Shown one piece after another: positions 1-10,330 of a stretch of DNA of 64,000 nucleotides. The notes beneath the pieces were generated by a model. That model was given only the letters and a program-made list of their open reading frames with translations, searched no databases and was not told the origin of the DNA. A program made the translations under genes and the position numbers. The DNA is from Marasmius tenuissimus (lineage: Eukaryota; Basidiomycota; Agaricomycetes; Agaricales; Marasmiaceae). Position 1 is the stretch's first letter; every line of letters begins with the position of its first letter. The stretch is from the NCBI GenBank assembly GCA_029532415.1, contig JAQOTA010000069.1, positions 2,666,001-2,730,000 on the forward strand. Reading direction: 5' to 3'.

Positions 1-2509
1 CCCCTTCACCGCCAGCATAGGTCTAGATCGCATAACCGCAGCTTTCGAAGAGGCGACGGTGGAGGTAGACGCAGAACGGTTATGTCTCGTGGAAGTGGAC
101 GACCCCGACACCGAACGTACGTTGCCAGCCGCAGTCGGAAGTGGAAGTGGAAGCGTGACCTTTTTCTCTTCCTCCTCCTCCTCCGACGCAACGACACCCA
201 CTAAAGATGATGACGATGGCGGTGGCAATGGGGGGTCAATAGAAGACGAAGACGGTCCAGTAGATGATGCTGTGTCGGAGTAGGAAAAAGAAACGAGTTG
301 GAGTTGGGCGTCCGTTTCCGTTTCCGTTACGGTAGGCGTGGTGGTGGTGGATGGGAGCGGTTCGGGTCGTTCCTCTACTACTACTGGGGAGGTAGGAATA
401 GTCGAATCTGGGGGAGAAACGAGCTGGGTGTCCGTCGAGTCTGGGGTTGGGGTTGGGGTCGGGGTTGGGGAAGACAAAGAAACGGTGGTGGTGGCGGTAG
501 ACGAAGAACGAGTGTGTCTCAAGGGTGGAGGTGGGGGTGGGGGTGGGGGTGCTTTCGATTTAGGCTTCGAGGGAACGGGAGCAGTCGTCGTCGGGGGTGG
601 AGGTTTGGCCTTGGATTGTACCTTCCCCTTCCCTTTCACCTTCGTCTCCTTTTCCTTCCCCTGTACGAGCTTCACAGACGGCTCTTTAGGTGACGATGAG
701 AAAGCACCCATCGATGCTGCTACCGGGATCATAGGTACGGACTCGGGTTGAGATGTTTGCCCAAGAGATAGAGGTTCGGGTTCTTCGTCCTGAGAAACAG
801 CACCTTGCGGCGGAAGTGACATGTCGAGAGGCGGTTCGGGGTCGAGTTGAGCTGGTGGGTCCTGTTCTTCTACACGTTCGAGGGGTGGTGGGGAAGTGGA
901 ATCTAGAGGATAGACGAGCTGGGTATCCGAATCCGTCTCTGGGGTTGGGATTGGGGAAGACGAAGACGAAGACGTGCTCGCACCCGTGGTGGTGGTGGTG
1001 GTGGTGGACGCAGAACGGATATGTCTCGTTGTGGATGTGGTGACGGATGATTTGGATCTCGAGGTTGGAGGAGGTGGAGGTGCTTTCGAGAGAGCAGTCG
1101 TCGGACGCGGACGCGGAGGTTTGGTCTTGACCTGCACCTTCTTCCCCTTTATCGTCGTCGTCGTCTTCCTTTCCTTTCCCTGCTCGAGCTTCACAGACGG
1201 CTCAGGACGATCTTCAGGTGACGACGAAAAAGCACCAGCCGTAGTCGATGGCGATGTCGATGCTACCGGTTTCGTAGCTTCGGGCTCGGGTTCAGATGCC
1301 TGCTTGACCTCTTCATCTCGCAACGAGAACGGCGGCGGAGAAGGTAGAGATTGTAACGGCTGCTCCGGTATTGTAGATTCGGGTACCTGCTCTTCGTCTT
1401 CGTCTCGTGAGGCGGCACTCAACGGGAATGGCGGCGGTGAAGGCGGAGGTGAGGGTTGTACAGCGTCAAGAGGCGCATCGAGGTCGAGTTGGGTGGAGGG
1501 TGCCTCTACACCCGATGGCTCTATGGGTCCGTTCAAAGGAGAGGTAGGGGTCGACGACGACACTGGGGATAAGATGGAAGAAACGTTGGTCTCGAGCACA
1601 GGTGTTGGGTCTGGATGATTGGGTACCGGTGCGTCCGTATACGAGGGGGAAGACGACGATTCTGGCTGGGAGATCTTTGGAGGACCGAATATCTTCTTTG
1701 TTGGGAGCTTCTCCTGCTTGGCCGGCGATTTCCTATCAATGTTTGAATTAGCACCTTGAAGGACTCGAAGATATACGTACGAGGTACTAGGTTTCTTCGC
1801 TGGCGATTTCCTGTCCAAAAGAGGTCAGCACCAACGAGAGACGAGATATAGACAAAGACGCACGATGGCTGGGTAAAACCAAACTGTCGACTATACATCA
1901 TCAACCTGCCTGCCATTCCAGTGTTGATACTATCAGACGTCGTATCCATATCGATGTCGTTGTCCAAGTCCATGGTCACATTCATCAGCTCTGTCTGGTT
2001 CAAATTCACGTTGGTAGGAAGGAGTGGAGTCTGGTATCTTCAAGTCAACACAGATATCGAGAGGGAAAAAGAAAACACGGACCTCATCATCCCAACCCTC
2101 AATAGCAGACTTCAAACTCGCCAACCGATGCGGCGTCGAATACGTCTTTGCATTCCCCCTAGGCGAATCAACCAAAACGTCTCTTTTCGATTTCGCCGGC
2201 GATGCTGCTGTATTCCTCGGTACCATAGGCGTAGCTCCCATTCCTAGCACGCTGTATTCCTCTCCGTTGTTCCCTCGAAAGAACGAGTATCCGCCGCCGT
2301 CTTTGTGTGAGAGGAGGTACGAGTCGTCGTCGTCTCCATCGTTGTTTGGGATTTGGAATGAGTCTTCTTCTTCTGTCGATGCGGATAAATCGGGTAGATG
2401 TCGTAGACTAAGGTCTTGGTTGGGTATTCGCGGTGACTACGTTCATAAGAGCCATAAGTACAATCACGGAGAGAGAGAGTATAGAGACGATGAAACGTAC
2501 CCGAACCAT
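1..2509 (-). CDS. F1: Ser/Pro-rich protein, first copy, C-terminus beyond left edge
   Basis: I do not recognise the family. The model is exons 2501-2509, 2083-2436, 1897-2030 and 1-1810, read on the minus strand. It starts MVR; introns are GTACGT..TAG (2437-2500), GTCCGT..CAG (2031-2082) and GTATAG..CAG (1811-1896). The last exon has no stop for about 600 codons and leaves the window. A second acceptor near 1735 precedes a similar KSPAK sequence and could be used instead. At least 769 residues: an acidic N-terminal region with SPAKSKRD and LKSAIEGWDDE, then low-complexity Ser/Pro/Thr sequence. Two long internal repeats each contain AGAFSSSP, PSVKL(E/V)QGKE, a basic Lys-rich stretch, a poly-Pro run and RH(I/T)RS(A/S)ST. 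A disordered protein is likely. Three broken relatives lie at 17690-19123, 27600-28368 and 37918-38754. Frame continuity and conserved splice sites among the copies support the model. Function unknown. Confidence 0.72.
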
Positions 2510-2776
2510 CGTGGTGATCACCGTCAATGGCCAACAATAGATTTGGCGACGAGAATTCAACAACATCACGTTCACGCGTCGGTCACAGGACCTGCCGGCC
2601 GGGGCCCGGCACTTGACAATGACATCTCCGCTCTCCGCTCGTTCTTCGTTCCACAGCCAAATTTCACGTTGGAGCTATAAAGTTGGGAAGAGAATAATAA
2701 ACTGCAAGGCTCTGGAAGATCGGAGAGAGCACATGTACCCGCGAGAAAAAAGATCTCTATTTGGGCACTTCTTTAT

Positions 2777-2870
2777 CTCCCTGGCTGGGAGTCGAACCCA
2801 GCTTTCGCGCGAACCATATATGACTTTGAAGTATGACAGGCGCGTGTACTAACCGATATACTACAGGGGA
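2777..2870 (-). tRNA. tRNA-Asp(GTC) with intron, acceptor stem imperfect
   Basis: Read on the minus strand, this has a GTATATCGGTTAGTAC D-arm, an anticodon stem CGCGC/GCGCG, loop CTGTCAC with anticodon GTC, and a T-arm CTGGG-TTCGACT-CCCAG. A 22-nt intron (2812-2833) sits after position 37, the usual place for nuclear tRNA introns. The 5' acceptor strand reads TCCCCTG rather than the TCCCTGG of sister copies, which breaks at least two pairs, so the gene may be inactive. A T6 Pol III terminator lies just downstream on the minus strand. It is divergent from the tRNA-Glu at 3218. Confidence 0.7.
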
Positions 2871-3217
2871 GTTACAAACGAGCATGTTGTCCAGGTACAT
2901 ATACTGTTTCGATTCTACCTCAACCTAACGTCTCACGAAGCCTTTGGAGTTTTCTCAAAATCCTCTAAACACGGGACTGATCACAGAACAGATACTCAAA
3001 ATAAAGGTCCTTGTTGACAGACTTGCACGCTCACAAACTGGATTTACTTACCTACTGACCGATCGGATTCCAACGTGTTACCCAAGGTCATACACCGTTC
3101 TGATTTTACCAAATTCCAGCCGTTCACAAAGCTCAGCGCTCAACTTTATTGTCCACGGGACCTAACACTCGGGCTTTTTCGTTGTATATATATCCAGCCG
3201 CGCGCCCTATCTCTAAC

Positions 3218-3310
3218 TCCGTTATGGTGTAGTGGCTAACATTATCGCCTCTCATTGATTGTAGTCAAGCTGGAGCGCGATAGCCCAGGGTTCGATTCCC
3301 TGTAAAGGAA
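3218..3310 (+). tRNA. tRNA-Glu(CTC) with 21-nt intron
   Basis: Cloverleaf: acceptor TCCGTTA, D-stem GTGT/ACAT, anticodon stem ATCGC/GCGAT, loop CTCTCAC with anticodon CTC, T-arm CAGGG-TTCGATT-CCCTG. The intron is 3255-3275, after position 37. Internal promoter boxes are present (A box TGGTGTAGTGG, B box GGTTCGATTCC), and a T-rich Pol III terminator begins about 20 nt downstream. The 3' acceptor strand is TAAAGGA instead of TAACGGA, giving one G-A mismatch. Confidence 0.82.
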
Positions 3311-3649
3311 TTCAATGATGAAGTCCATTTTTCTTTTTTTTTTTTTCATACCCGGACCGGGTCCTGTATTATTCACTTTTCGGTTGGGACTCTCGTGTAT
3401 TTATCGATCATCCCTTACCAGTGACCTCTGACGAACAATAAACTATGGGGTTCCTTCGAGCTAGCTCTACTACATCGGTACCTTTCCCTTTTCTTACACT
3501 GTACATACTTACCACGTTTCTCGCCGCCGGTCAAATTCCCCAATCGTGAAACAAACGGAATTCTCGAGACTAGGACATAAAGTTTCAACGACCGCCAATC
3601 CCAGGGTTCTGTTCACAGAAGTACACAGTGCACACCCAGGACCTTAGAC

Positions 3650-3731
3650 GCTAACATTATTGCCCCTCATTTCTTGCCAATCCTTGAGGCTCACAGCGCG
3701 ATAGCCGAGGGTTCGATTCCCTGTAGCGAAA
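3650..3731 (+). pseudogene. tRNA-Glu relic lacking its 5' part
   Basis: The sequence starts in the D-arm (GCTAACATTATTGCCCCTCA) and runs through an intron-like spacer, the 3' anticodon stem GCGCGAT and a good T-arm. The acceptor 5' strand and A box are missing, and the 3' acceptor is TAGCGAA. It is a decayed copy of the tRNA-Glu genes at 3218 and 4302. Confidence 0.7.
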
Positions 3732-4301
3732 TTCGGGACTATTTGGGTAGAAACTTCTCTTTTACCAAGGTCAGTCGGGAGTTAATCGTGCATTCGTCCT
3801 CGGGGGTTTGAACTTGACTTTGCTAAGCTTACATACACTCCAAATACCACCGAGGATTTGAAACAGCTTGCTTGCAGGTAAGTACAAGTACATTCTCACC
3901 ACCTGTTAACCTTTCTACGTCAAGCAGACGTCAAGACAGCAGACTATTCAAGCCAAGGACGACCTTCAAACACGCGATCGGTTGAGAAGAGGAAAAAAAA
4001 CACACACACTAAATCCCCTCCCCTCTTAGGGTTTCTTCTCCTGGACCTTTGGTGAACTTCAGTTGGATAAAATTTCAACAACCGCTAATGATCAATCCTG
4101 AATTCCATTGTCTTGCCTTCGGTACGCTAAACACTGAATCGAAGTACGAAGTAACACCAACACCACGTCCCAAACTTCATTTAAACTTGTCCTGAATCCT
4201 AAATCCCCGACCCTGTTCACCTATATCAGAGTTGCTACGACACGAGACAATACCCTTCGGTCCTATCTATAAGTACCCCAACTATCCATAACCCCTACAG
4301 C

Positions 4302-4392
4302 TCCGTTATGGTGTAGTGGCTAACATTATCGCCTCTCATAGTCAAGTCTGCATCATCCGCGATAGCCCAGGGTTTGATTCCCTGTAACGGAA
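4302..4392 (+). tRNA. tRNA-Glu(CTC) with 19-nt intron, T-loop variant
   Basis: Acceptor TCCGTTA/TAACGGA pairs perfectly and the anticodon arm has CTC. The intron is 4339-4357 and shares little with the other copies. The T-loop is TTTGATT where the sister genes have TTCGATT. This changes C56, which normally pairs with G19, and also the core of the B box, so activity is doubtful. A T6 run lies about 25 nt downstream. Confidence 0.75.
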
Positions 4393-6065
4393 CTGAGGTG
4401 ATCTTCCATCAGGTTTTTCCCCCCTACCATTTACCTTTGCCCGTGAACTCCGGGTCTTCCGAGAGACAGACATACTCTACACGCCACCCTCTGCTTCCAT
4501 AATAGAAGGGATTCGGAATAATTCACAGGTATGTATATTCTTACTGCCTCGTCTCCCACCATAGGTTTTTTTTGCAAACAAATCTCAACTCAAAACAACT
4601 AAACAAAAGCCCCCCCCCCTCCCAGAGTCTGAGAGAGGGTGACAGGCGAACCCGCCGGTCGAGAATCAAACAGTTGACAAGTTTCCTAGTGAGTCCTGAG
4701 TACCGGATCCCGATGTAATACGACTATGGATAAAACATGTATTTATAGTGCGGCATCTTTAAGACCTGAGCTGATGTGACGGTTATAGAAGCCAGTTCTT
4801 AAACAACAGGTTGTAGATAGAATTTCAAGTTGTGATTGTTTTCTGTTTATGGTGATATGTCGGTAAGCCCGTCAAAAATCCGCGAGCGCAGAAACCTCTG
4901 CCTCCCCAACAATACTTAAATCACGATCAACGACCCAAATCGCCGGTCCGCAAGGAACTATGATCCTAAATCAGCACTTGGCGTGTTGTATGCAAGGATA
5001 ATTGAGGAACGGTGTCCGAATGCGATATGTTGAAGAAGTGCTGTTGAGGCTTGGCCGCTCTTTGAACGGCAGCGCGAGCGAGTACGTTGTGATCCCCACT
5101 TGTGTGTTTTATCTGATTTAATGAATCCTTACTTGCACATCTCTTGGGTTGGATTATCATATAATCATTCAGGGCAACTTCTCCGACTCTGGGGGTAGCA
5201 ATACCGTTAGGCCACAGGCCCAAAGGGGTATACTACCTACCTTCTAAGTTACCCCAGGTGCCGTGTACCAATGGCGCCTGCTTCATCAAACATGCACAGT
5301 GTGCTCGGTAGCTCGGATAAACAAAGGGAGGGAGCATAAGGGTTGAGTAAGGGTGGGTAGACACAAAGCTCTGGCAAACAAGGGGAAAGAAAGATGATGT
5401 AGTTTAGTGGAAAACCAATTTAAGGCACGATGCCTACAGACGAGAGTCTCGATGCGGTTAGGACTCTCGTGTATTGAACCTTTACCAGTGAACTCTAACA
5501 ATTGATCACGGGGTTCCTTCGAGCTAGACCCACTACATTGTTACCTTTCCCTTTTCCACGTTTCGGGAATAGCTCGCAGGCACACACATTCTTACCAACG
5601 AATCCCCAACTCACAAACGAGTCTGAGAGAGGGGTGACCTCCAAACCCACCCTTCTCGTCACCACCTGTTGAATTCCCAAATCCCAAATCCCGTGCGCTC
5701 CACCCCCTCTTTCATGAACTTTAACATTTTTGAGGACTCGAATAAAGTTCAGTATTCAACAACTGACGACCGTTAATCCCATCATGTACTTACAGGTTAT
5801 ATCTTCATAATTAGTACACAGTGTGCACCCGCCTCTCACGAATCACCGAAGAGGAGAGGTAGTACCGACACAACTATCAAATGGGTAGCACAAATATTAG
5901 GTTTTCCTCAATCAATGTCTGAGCCCACGTCCCCAGTACCGTTTTCCAGCTCGTTTTGAAGTCTAGAGTTGCTATGACACGAAGCAAAGCAGACGCGCCC
6001 TTTTTGATGTCATTGCATACTTTTTTCTCATCTACATAGACCCAATCATCCAGGATGCTTACAAC
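4393..6065. other. Non-coding stretch between tRNA-Glu copies
   Basis: I see no gene. Short reading frames here have no recognisable domain. Around 5460-5690 the sequence repeats the block that follows the tRNA-Glu genes at 3380-3560 and 29180-29480 (GGGGTTCCTTCGAGCTAG and flanks), so it belongs to the duplicated tRNA neighbourhood. Confidence 0.5.
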
Positions 6066-6129
6066 TCCGTTATGGTGTTTGTCTGTCCAAAGAGCGCGAT
6101 AGCCCAGGGTTCGATTCCCTGTAACGGAA
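6066..6129 (+). pseudogene. tRNA-Glu relic with internal deletion
   Basis: Intact 5' acceptor and the first bases of the D-arm (TCCGTTATGGTGT) are joined directly to an intron-like spacer and the 3' half (GCGCGATAGCCCAGGGTTCG onward). The 5' anticodon arm and anticodon are absent, so it cannot make a tRNA. The acceptor ends still pair. Confidence 0.78.
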
Positions 6130-6819
6130 TACCAGACATCCATGTAGGCTATTTGTATTTTCACCATTGTTTTTGCTTTCACTTTTCAGGACGTCGATCC
6201 ATCAACTCTCAAACACATTTCTCACTTTCCTGTGAGCCTTTTTTGCTAGCCCTAGAGTCGATGTAGTGCACTTCCCCCCCGCTCCGCTGAGCCAGTCAAG
6301 ATAGTAGTTCTGTTCGGGAAAGGAGAGACGATAGCTACCCAAGCTCTCCACAATCAAACAACCTAGGTATACCCTCCGCTCACAAATCGCAGCGTCGTGA
6401 CAATCCCTAACATCACACAGACAGCTCTTCTCTCGACTCGGATTCGGCCAAGTCACTGATATGAACCAAATACTGCTCGGATTGAACGGATCATAAGATA
6501 AGAAGTAGTAGAGGTGTTGAGCGCAAAGGCCGAGTGAGAAAGATACGCGAAAAAGAAAAGTAAGTGGGGAGTGGAGAGGATATACTTGAATCATCTACTT
6601 ACCAGATCATCATTCGCTCGAAACGCCCTGAGTTGAACGAAACAGGAAGTAGTTTGCGTTCTGCGAGGTTACCACTCGGGACGAAGGAAGAATCGATGTT
6701 AGGGACCACTCTTTCAACCGCAGCCAGCTCTCAAGAACGGAAAAATATATATACAGCAGTCTACGTACCCAACTCACCGGACCTCTATCACTTTATCGAG
6801 TTTTTTTTCCCTTTTGATT

Positions 6820-6843
6820 GAGCCCGATAGCCCTGTAACGAAA
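6820..6843 (+). pseudogene. 3' tip of a tRNA-Glu copy
   Basis: Only GCCCGATAGCCCTGTAACGA remains, matching the region between the anticodon arm and 3' acceptor of the tRNA-Glu family with the T-arm deleted. It is followed by a block shared with 20040-20330 and 33005-33330. Confidence 0.5.
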
Positions 6844-7472
6844 TTTATGAGTTTGTTTGTTTCGTTGGGACGGGAAGTAGACAAAGAATCCTGCTACCAA
6901 ATCAACCTTTGAGTGTTTCAAAGACCCAACCTCTTTTGACGGACGTACTGGTAAGAGAGCAAGCCGCGAGCGCTCCTCGTCGTCAACAACACAACGTTTT
7001 ACTGGTCTAGGAACTGATAAACTCCTCGCAAACCAGGAGTTCGTTTTCCCCCTCATGCAGTCCGAGTACCTGGCCGTGGTTTGATTGTGGGTATGTGTCG
7101 CGGTCTCGAAAAAAAGCCATTGAACTTGGCAAGAGGTTGGAAATGCTCAAAACCGGCGAAAATAAGGACTTGAATTGATTAGCATCTTCCGAAGGTGGCT
7201 GTTGACCGAACAGGCTCGACGGTCTGTACCCATCAAAGTTTGGATCTTGTTTTCGGCCCTGATATCCGAGAACATATACATATAGAAGGATATAACATAA
7301 ATATACTACATTCAAATTGATATGCACAGAAACTGACTACAACCAGATCCTCAGTGTCCCTATAGCGAAAGACTTCACAGATATTCTGCGGCCACTAGGT
7401 AAAGTTTCAGCTCTCCCAGTATTGATTCATCAAGCTTCATAGCAAGTAGAGAAACTTGCAGAACAACACCTA
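6844..7472. other. Spacer upstream of 7TM-a, no gene seen
   Basis: The 3' part (about 7180-7410) resembles 21330-21850, which occupies the same position next to 7TM-b, including GCGGCCACTAGGT versus CCGGCCACTAGGT. This supports duplication of the whole unit. No convincing coding sequence. Confidence 0.45.
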
Positions 7473-8901
7473 CTACTGAGCCGCTGATTCTCCATTCCGC
7501 CGTGCCCCCATCGACCCGTGGGTGGACCGTTGGGTGTCAACAATACTGTCCACAGCTCCTGCCGGAGCCTCTCGACTCTCCCCGCCGGATTCTCCCAGCA
7601 CAATCGTCTTGAACGATTCTTGGTTGTCGATGGCTTTTCCCTGTGCCGTGCGTACAATAATTAGAGTCGAAGCGATTCCCTAATTTAGAAGACAGTTCGA
7701 AAAACGAATGGCGACCGACGAATGTGGGACGCACCATTATAGGTACCATCAAGAAGTAAAATAGCTGGAAGCATACGTCGAGCACCGTGTCGATACGGTT
7801 CGCCCGTTCATAATCACGCCAATCAACTCCAAACATGCGGACCAACGTAAACGTGAAGTATATGGAGAGATTCAAAGGGTAGAGTGATCCTGATTCCAAG
7901 CTATAGATTGTAAGAAAGGGGACATTACTCGTGAGTTGGGAGCCTACAAATGAGTGCTAACCTGTTACCAAAATTGTTCAACAGACAGAGAAGCCCTGGA
8001 ACAGCGACTACCCGACGTCGCCTACCCCATATCAGATAGCACCTTCCTAGCTGACACCGATTCGCGGCCATTGTGAGTGAGAAATGCCTGATCGTCGTGG
8101 ACGTAGTACTCGAAACTTGAATGTACCAAGGTAAGGTCCATTATGATGCTACGGGATGGTTTTTTTTTTACCATTGTATCCAAACAACTGGATGAAAACA
8201 GACTCACTTTGCCGCCACTACAATGGTGCGGCCAGTGGTACTCAAAACTCTGTTTTGTGTCAAGGGGGGGGGGGGGGGGGGAGCAATGGCTAAGGGTAAA
8301 AAAACCGGTAAGGAAACAACAACTCACACGTTGTGTTCCCGAAGGGTCAGGTAGGTATCAGTACGGTCCAACATTGAGTCATCCTGGAGATTATCCTTGA
8401 CGGCCACCTGAGGTCCCTTTCCTCCTTCCCAATACCAACCGATATAAGACCTTGTGTTGGACTCCCCGTATGCAATGAATACAGTAGTGATATTCACGGT
8501 GAGGCTAGCTGTTGCCAGGACAAATAGGCCGACAATAGAAGCGCAGTGGAGGCGAAAGTGTGCGGGTCTACGTCGGATTAATATTGAAATACACTGGGTT
8601 GCGAAGAGGACCACATAGATGCCTCATGACGGAAGTCCACGGTATGAATGCTCGTAGTGATAGATGGGAGCCTCAATCAACTCACCATATAGAAAAAAGG
8701 ATGTCTGTGGTGCAATAAAGTGAACACAATGTTCTCAGGAGTTCGAACAGTTTGTCTTACACATGGTAAAGCAACAGATTTTGTGAATGGGTCTTGAACC
8801 GCGCACGATCCCCCGTGCCCAATGAGGCTGATACCAACACAATTGTAAGATAAGATCAGAGTTGGCATGGGATCGGGCTGGGACGAAGTTATTGTAGACA
8901 T
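7473..8901 (-). pseudogene. 7TM-a: seven-transmembrane protein, two exons lost
   Basis: Homologue of the intact 7TM gene at 21910-23634. It keeps the start exon (ATG at 8901), the 19-nt second exon, the GIYVVLF exon, the RCYLIW exon ending LLCLLNNFG, and the C-terminal exon ASTLIIVRTAQG to a TAG at 7473. The two exons that should encode TM5 and the GRIFYISRQ loop are missing; sequence jumps from the intron after NNFG to the exon starting LESG. The remaining exons do not join in frame, so the gene is dead or heavily altered. An 18-G run (8264-8281) lies in an intron, where it forms a C tract near a 3' splice site. What the family senses or carries is unknown. Confidence 0.72.
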
Positions 8902-9035
8902 TGGAGAAATAGTGGTGTTTGAATATCACACTGTGACTTGGCTCAGAGCTCATGAAATACTTTTCAAGCTGAGTAGCCACAGACAAGAAAGCCCTCATCT
9001 TGATTGTTGGCACCAGTATCAATGACAGTGGCGTA

Positions 9036-9301
9036 GCGTTGCCATCGGTACGGTTTGAACCGGTGAACTGGCAAAACCAACCGGAACCGGAATCAGATCA
9101 CCGGTTTGGTTTGGTTTGGTTTGGTTTTGTCCCACACAGCCCACTAGAATGTGTTATACTGCGAGGAAGATATACTATGGTACTCACCTTGTAGTAGAAA
9201 CTTGAAAAAATACCTCTCTGGCCTATTTTGATTGAAGAGACTAACTTCATAAATGGACCCCCTGCCAAACCGAACCGGACCGGACCAACCAACGGCAATG
9301 C
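9036..9301. mobile_element. MITE, 266 bp, TA-flanked
   Basis: Inverted ends GCGTTGCCATCGGT and, read back from the other side, GCATTGCCGTTGGT differ only by transitions. TA dinucleotides flank both ends (9034-9035, 9302-9303). The interior is rich in CCGGTT/GGTTT. The matching position in 7TM-c, near 49870-49890, lacks the insert, consistent with a Tc1/mariner-type target. No coding capacity. Confidence 0.62.
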
Positions 9302-9991
9302 TATGGTGGCAGGTAATGTGTGGTCAGGGGCCATTGATTCCTCAATAAAGGGATCTGATCACTTCGAGATCAGATTTTGCAGGCCGCCACTACCTTTGTT
9401 CCTTCTGCAGAACATAGCAGGTATGTGTAGCTCCTTTCCATATCCACGCCGGGGGTGCTGGAGTTTTATTCCGAATTTGAGGAACAAGATTTAGGCTTTT
9501 TCCATCCTGGAAACATTTCTTCTCCAAAGCTCAAGATGTGAGAGTTTTGTTACGGATCCAACCATCATTATCTGAACTTCCGAAAGCGCGAGTAGTGTCG
9601 TCATATATTTTCAGGAACTCAACATGCCCTGAAAAGGACCCTGTAACTGCTCCAAGCACTGATAAATGGCCACTTAGACCGCGCGTGAGGGTCAGGCAAT
9701 TGTCAATAAGTCTCTCAATATCCTCCGAGGTGTTTCTGGGGTCTCTGGACAACTCCAACTTCAATGTCCAACCCCCGGGAACCCATTAATCTCCGCTTTT
9801 CCAACTTATATGATTCTGAGTCTTTGTTTCTTTTCTGCTTGTTTCTGAGTCTCATAAGTCTGTGTTTGAGTTCCCTTGTAGTTCTGGTAAGTGTTTTCGT
9901 CTCTGTTACTATTCTATATACTTTCACAAGTATCTAGAATAGTTTCTGTATTCTTGTAGTTCTCATTCTACTATCTCACAGTAGTCCTGTA
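9302..9991. other. Upstream flank of 7TM-a, no clear gene
   Basis: The first about 200 bp resembles 49890-49990 upstream of 7TM-c. A short minus-strand frame at 9531-9764 looks protein-like but has no recognised motif and no supported start or splice context. Confidence 0.35.
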
Positions 9992-10330
9992 GTTAGCGCA
10001 GGGGTCTTTGGTGCAGCCAAATTTTGACGTTATATTTGCCACACAAGCATGCCATGTGGGCAATTCCCATCTGCCAAATCTGCCAGAGTCCCCGGTGTTC
10101 AATCTCTTCTCACCATATCACCACCAAAACTCACCTCTGGTTCCTCCATATGTTCTCCTCAAGATAAGTGACAAGTGTTTTTATTTAGTACTTCTAAGGT
10201 TCACTTGAGTTAATTTTAGTATCTAGAGTCCACCCATGAAGCAGAATAAGAGAATTACCCACCCACGTGGCCAGCTTGCGTGGTAATTATGATGTCAAAA
10301 GTTGACTACACCAAAGACCCCCGTGCTAAC
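9992..10330. mobile_element. MITE, 339 bp, long inverted repeats, TA-flanked
   Basis: The 5' end GTTAGCGCAGGGGTCTTTGG and the reverse complement of the 3' end GTTAGCACGGGGGTCTTTGG match, and similarity continues for about 40 bp through a TTTTGAC motif. TA flanks at 9990-9991 and 10331-10332. No open frame of note. Confidence 0.7.

Noticed and set aside
59..1618. Long plus-strand frames rich in Gly, Val and Asp
   Set aside because: They lie opposite the F1 minus-strand exon, which has splice-supported start, conserved paralogues and no stop. The plus frames are a mirror of its Ser/Pro/Thr codons.
5877..6594. Minus-strand frames containing TGNRTLGYRA
   Set aside because: This peptide is the antisense reading of the tRNA-Glu T-arm and recurs wherever a tRNA relic occurs; not a protein.
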